This document shows positions 15,143 through 17,533 of a stretch of 17,533 bases of DNA, in pieces. Position 1 is the first letter of the stretch; the number at the start of each line of letters is the position of its first letter. The stretch covers positions 1 to 17,533 of the forward strand of contig CAZXSA010000094.1 of the NCBI GenBank assembly GCA_964642815.1. Direction: 5' to 3'. The DNA is from JAAYCU01 sp964642815. GTDB lineage: Bacteria; Planctomycetota; Phycisphaerae; UBA1845; PWPN01. Under the pieces are notes generated by a model that ran no database searches, was not told the DNA's origin, and was given only the letters and a program-made list of their open reading frames with translations. A program made the position numbers and the translations under genes.

Positions 15143-15538
15143 CCGCGTATCCCCGACTTACACTCGAATGATTTCATGTACGCCCTGGCGAAATGTTACG
15201 CCCTTTCGATGGTGGATATAATTTCATCAAGAATTACGGATACCCGCAATAACGGTCCCTTCGCGTTTCGCGACCGACCGACTTCGGCATCTTCGTTGAC
15301 GATTGGGGTTCACCCGCTGGATGAAATGATACCAAAAGCAGAAAGCGAAGACGAGTAACAATTGATGCCCAGAATGCCTAGCCCGCCCCCTTTTGGCGAC
15401 ATAAGTATTTTATTTACAAATAGATATGCTCCACGGCCGATTGCGTATCGCCCACGTGCTCGGGACGCTTGATGTTTCATGGGGTGCCCCCCGGGGCGAT
15501 AAACAGAAAAACTGGATCGAAGTAATATGGCCATCCAT
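15143..15538. other. intergenic stretch without a supported gene
   Basis: About 400 nt lie between the divergent dockerin-like gene and the rpmE promoter. Short open frames exist on both strands, but none has a ribosome-binding site plus recognisable sequence. The base composition is mixed, with an AT-rich patch near 15405-15430. No tRNA or known riboswitch is recognised. The promoter of the minus-strand gene should lie here, but no consensus pair stands out. Confidence 0.6.
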
Positions 15539-15566
15539 TTGAAATCATTTTGATAATGCGTATACT
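15539..15566 (+). promoter_or_regulatory. sigma70-type promoter of rpmE
   Basis: TTGAAA (15539-15544) and TATACT (15561-15566) are separated by 16 nt, 54 nt before the rpmE start codon. The leader would be about 48 nt long. Confidence 0.6.
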
Positions 15567-15620
15567 GACTGGACTCGATAGCGGTAAGACAGGAAGGTAA
15601 CAACGCCAAAGGATTCGACC

Positions 15621-15869
15621 ATGAGAGAGAAAATTCATCCCGCCTACCATGATTGCACCGTGACCTGTGGTTGCGGGCATTCGTTCAAGACCCGCTCGAC
15701 CAAGCCGGAGCTGAAGATCGAAATCTGCTCCAACTGCCACCCATTCTTCACCGGGCAGCAGAAGTTCATCGACGCGGCCGGCCGGGTGGAGAAATTCAAT
15801 AAGAAGTACGGCGGCGACTATTTCACCAAAGCAACCAAGCCCGGCAAAAAGCCGACGGCCAAAGCTTAG
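15621..15869 (+). CDS. rpmE: 50S ribosomal protein L31, zinc-binding (C+) type
   Basis: This 82-residue ribosomal protein of the large subunit contributes to a bridge between subunits. It opens with the family motif MREKIHPAYHDCTVTCGCG and continues through SFKTRSTKPELKIEICSNCH, PFFTGQQKF and VEKFNKKYG. The four cysteines expected to bind zinc are C16, C18, C36 and C39, so this is the zinc-containing form and not the zinc-independent paralogue. AAAGGA at 15608-15613 lies 7 nt before the ATG. The order rpmE-prfA is common in bacteria. The two are separated here by a strong terminator. Confidence 0.97.
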   Translation: MREKIHPAYHDCTVTCGCGHSFKTRSTKPELKIEICSNCHPFFTGQQKFIDAAGRVEKFNKKYGGDYFTKATKPGKKPTAKA

Positions 15870-15953
15870 CGCCCATCTCTTGCCGCCCCGGCACGGTCCC
15901 GGACCGTATGCCGACGCGACGGCCAAGAGGTTTGGCGCTGCCGATAATCAAAA

Positions 15954-16010
15954 CCACGTCGGATCGGCGGCGAACCCCCAACGAACCCGATCCGGCGTGG
16001 ATTTTCTTTT
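15954..16010 (+). terminator. strong intrinsic terminator between rpmE and prfA
   Basis: Bases 15954-15967 pair with 15987-16000 over 14 positions (13 Watson-Crick pairs and one G-U) with a 19-nt loop. The sequence ATTTTCTTTT (16001-16010) follows. AAAA before the 5' arm can extend the stem with a bulge. It ends only 15 nt before the prfA ATG. Most rpmE transcripts should stop here unless read-through is regulated. Confidence 0.85.
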
Positions 16011-16012
16011 AA

Positions 16013-16022
16013 TGCACGTGCA
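16013..16022. promoter_or_regulatory. perfect 10-bp palindrome just before prfA
   Basis: TGCACGTGCA is perfectly self-complementary and sits 3 nt before the prfA start codon, where a ribosome-binding site would normally be. It may be a protein-binding site or coincidental. Confidence 0.3.
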
Positions 16023-16025
16023 ATC

Positions 16026-17126
16026 ATGACGCCATCCGCCTCCATCGACGATCCGGTTATTCGCAAGCTCGAGGAAATCAGCACTCGCTTCGCCTTCGTC
16101 GCCGAGGAAATGAACCGCCCCGAAAACGCCGGTCACCCCGTCCGCATCGTGGAGCTATCCAAGGAGCACGGTCGGCTCCGGCGGATCGTCGAACCTTACC
16201 AGGAATACCGCAAAGCCCTCAGCGCCGTGGAGGAAAGCAAAACCCTCCTGGCCGATCCGACAAGTGACGCCGAGCTTAAGGCCCTGGCCGAGGAAGAGGC
16301 GGAACAAAGCCTCCACAAAGCGGAAGAATTGCTCGAAGGCATCAAGAAAGCTTTAGTCAGCAGCGACGACGCGGCCATCGAGTCCATCATCCTGGAAATC
16401 CGGGCGGGCACCGGCGGCGAGGAAGCCGCCCTGTTCGCCGGCAATCTCTACGACATGTACCTGCGCTACTGCGACCGCCAGTCGTTCAAGGTGGAAGTCA
16501 TGGACGCTTCCCCTTCCGATCTGGGCGGGTATCGGGAAATCATTCTTAACATTCGTGGACCGGGCGTTTATCAGCACCTTGGCTACGAAGGCGGCGGGCA
16601 TCGCGTGCAGCGCGTGCCCGAGACCGAAACCCAGGGCCGCATCCACACCTCCGCCGCAACCGTGGCCGTCCTGCCCGAGCCGGAAGAGGTGGATGTGCAG
16701 ATCGACTGGGAAAAGGATGTCATCGAGCACGTCAGCCGCGCCGGCGGTCCCGGCGGGCAGAACGTCAATAAAGTGTCGTCGGCCATCAAGCTTGAACACG
16801 TGCCCACCGGCATCACCGTGTCCATGCGCGACGAAAAAAGCCAGCATAAGAACCGGGCCAAGGCCCGCCGCATCCTGGTTACCCGCATCTACGACCATTT
16901 CATGCAGAGCCAGCGGGCCGAGCGGGATGCCAGCCGACGGGGCATGATCGGCTCGGGCGACCGAAGCCAGCGGATTCGCACCTATAATTTCCCCCAGAAT
17001 CGCTGCACCGACCACCGCATCAATCTGGACCTCTACAGTCTCGACAAAATCATGCAAGGCGACCTCGACGAGATCGTCGCCGCCTTGCAGGAATATGACT
17101 ACCAGCAGCGGCTGAAAAACCTGTGA
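16026..17126 (+). CDS. prfA: peptide chain release factor 1
   Basis: RF1 recognises UAA and UAG stop codons and triggers peptide release. The 366-residue product has the N-terminal helical domain (DPVIRKLEEISTRFAFVAEE) and the decoding domain with the tripeptide site PET in HRVQRVPETETQGR, an RF1-type PxT. The catalytic GGQ is at residues 243-245 (GGPGGQNVNKVSSAIKL), followed by DEKSQHKNRAKA and the RSQRIRTYNFPQNRCTDHR block. Its length is normal for the family. ATG 16026 is chosen because the product then begins as other RF1 proteins do. There is no Shine-Dalgarno sequence upstream, only a palindrome and the T tract of a terminator. prmC (hemK), the frequent neighbour that methylates the GGQ glutamine, does not follow directly. 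Confidence 0.96.
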   Translation: MTPSASIDDPVIRKLEEISTRFAFVAEEMNRPENAGHPVRIVELSKEHGRLRRIVEPYQEYRKALSAVEESKTLLADPTSDAELKALAEEEAEQSLHKAEELLEGIKKALVSSDDAAIESIILEIRAGTGGEEAALFAGNLYDMYLRYCDRQSFKVEVMDASPSDLGGYREIILNIRGPGVYQHLGYEGGGHRVQRVPETETQGRIHTSAATVAVLPEPEEVDVQIDWEKDVIEHVSRAGGPGGQNVNKVSSAIKLEHVPTGITVSMRDEKSQHKNRAKARRILVTRIYDHFMQSQRAERDASRRGMIGSGDRSQRIRTYNFPQNRCTDHRINLDLYSLDKIMQGDLDEIVAALQEYDYQQRLKNL

Positions 17127-17130
17127 TAAT

Positions 17131-17172
17131 GGCATAACCGGCCCGGCGGGCACACGATACCGGGCTTATGCC
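17131..17172 (+). terminator. stem-loop after prfA, without a T tract
   Basis: GGCATAA-ccg-GCCCGG (17131-17146) pairs with CCGGGC-TTATGCC (17160-17172) as a 7+6 bp stem with a three-base bulge and a 13-nt loop. It begins 4 nt after the prfA stop. The lack of a T run argues against a classic intrinsic terminator; it may stabilise the 3' end or help factor-dependent termination. Confidence 0.4.
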
Positions 17173-17277
17173 GATTCGTGGGGCTGGACGTTTGGGATCG
17201 GCCGGTCTATCCTTTTACCGGATAGCGGGTCTTTCCATTATCGGAACGAATAACCCATGACCACGGGAGGATCGATC

Positions 17278-17533
17278 ATGTCCATGCCAAAGCGTGCCAT
17301 AGCGGCCTTCGCCTGCGCGGCGATTCTGATCGGAATTATATTCGCGGGAACGGCGGTTTTGGCCGCCGAGGACAAACCGGCCGTCGCCCCCAAGGATGAC
17401 GTGGTCAAGGTCCAGGCCGAGGGCGAGGGGCTGGACAAGGAACAGGCGATCAAGGCCGCCCTGCGCGCCGCCCTCGAAAAAGGCGGCAAGCAGGAAATCT
17501 TTTCCGATACCAAGGTCGAGAACTACCAGTTGA
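17278..17533 (+). CDS. exported FlgT/LPP20-like protein, partial (cut by window end)
   Basis: The frame opens at ATG 17278 behind GGGAGG (17265-17270, spacing 7) and is still open at the last base, giving 85 residues. The N-terminus is a clear signal peptide (RAIAAFACAAILIGIIFAGTAVLAA without a lipobox cysteine). The following block VKVQAEGEGLDKEQAIKAAL and RAALEKGGKQEIFSDTKVEN resembles the N-terminal domain of FlgT/LPP20-type envelope proteins, in which 'G.G....A...ALR.A.E......I.S.T.V.N' recurs. A flagellar role cannot be inferred from this fragment. The family call is tentative. Confidence 0.6.
   Translation, partial: MSMPKRAIAAFACAAILIGIIFAGTAVLAAEDKPAVAPKDDVVKVQAEGEGLDKEQAIKAALRAALEKGGKQEIFSDTKVENYQL

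Noticed and set aside
15119..15358. 79-codon plus-strand frame between the dockerin-like gene and rpmE
   Set aside because: It overlaps the start of the minus-strand gene, has no convincing ribosome-binding site and no recognisable sequence.
1..17533. CRISPR arrays, tRNA or rRNA genes, and insertion sequences with transposase
   Set aside because: No regularly spaced repeats, cloverleaf-like segments, rRNA sequence or transposase motifs were seen on either strand by eye.

Overview
The window looks like a chromosomal segment of a GC-rich bacterium, most likely a member of the Planctomycetota (possibly the Phycisphaerae side). This is inference. It rests on a secreted protein ending in a dockerin-like Asp-rich tail (FDGDHDVDLEDF), a group of large secreted glycan-active enzymes, and a FlgT/LPP20-like exported protein. 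No rRNA or tRNA is present to settle it.

Layout. (1) 1-4250 is a housekeeping block on the plus strand: thrS (threonyl-tRNA synthetase), infC (IF3) and sat (ATP sulfurylase). The thrS leader is the most interesting part of the window. A clear promoter (14-41) is followed by a 10-codon open frame, MRSTTRTTAS, with four Thr codons. A long-range stem then runs directly into eight T residues just before thrS. Together these look like a threonine-sensing leader-peptide attenuator. infC has no in-frame ATG near its start and must use a rare start codon. (2) 4182-6071 is a small accessory island bounded by a 65-bp direct repeat (64/65 identical) of the 3' end of sat. It holds a short Phd/YefM-like antitoxin with no evident toxin, a MORN/YwqK-like small membrane-anchored protein, and a DUF1016/YhcG protein lacking its nuclease half. 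It resembles a decayed element inserted at the 3' end of sat. (3) 6272-13484 is a polysaccharide-degradation cluster on the plus strand: a GH29 alpha-L-fucosidase with an F5/8-type C domain, a pectate-lyase-like beta-helix protein, and a 1022-residue clan GH-A-like glycosidase. All three appear exported. A degenerate antisense fragment resembling GH105/GH88 lies between the first two. (4) 13691-15142 (minus strand) encodes a secreted beta-propeller-like, fibronectin-III-like, dockerin-like protein. (5) 15539-17126 returns to housekeeping: rpmE (zinc-type L31) and prfA (RF1), separated by a strong terminator that ends 15 nt before the prfA start codon. (6) 17278-17533 is the start of an exported protein cut by the window edge.

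The fucosidase, beta-helix protein and GH-A enzyme probably act together on a fucose- and uronate-containing extracellular polysaccharide. The translation genes at both ends are ordinary, but their gene neighbours are not the usual ones: rpmI-rplT is absent after infC, and prmC is absent after prfA.
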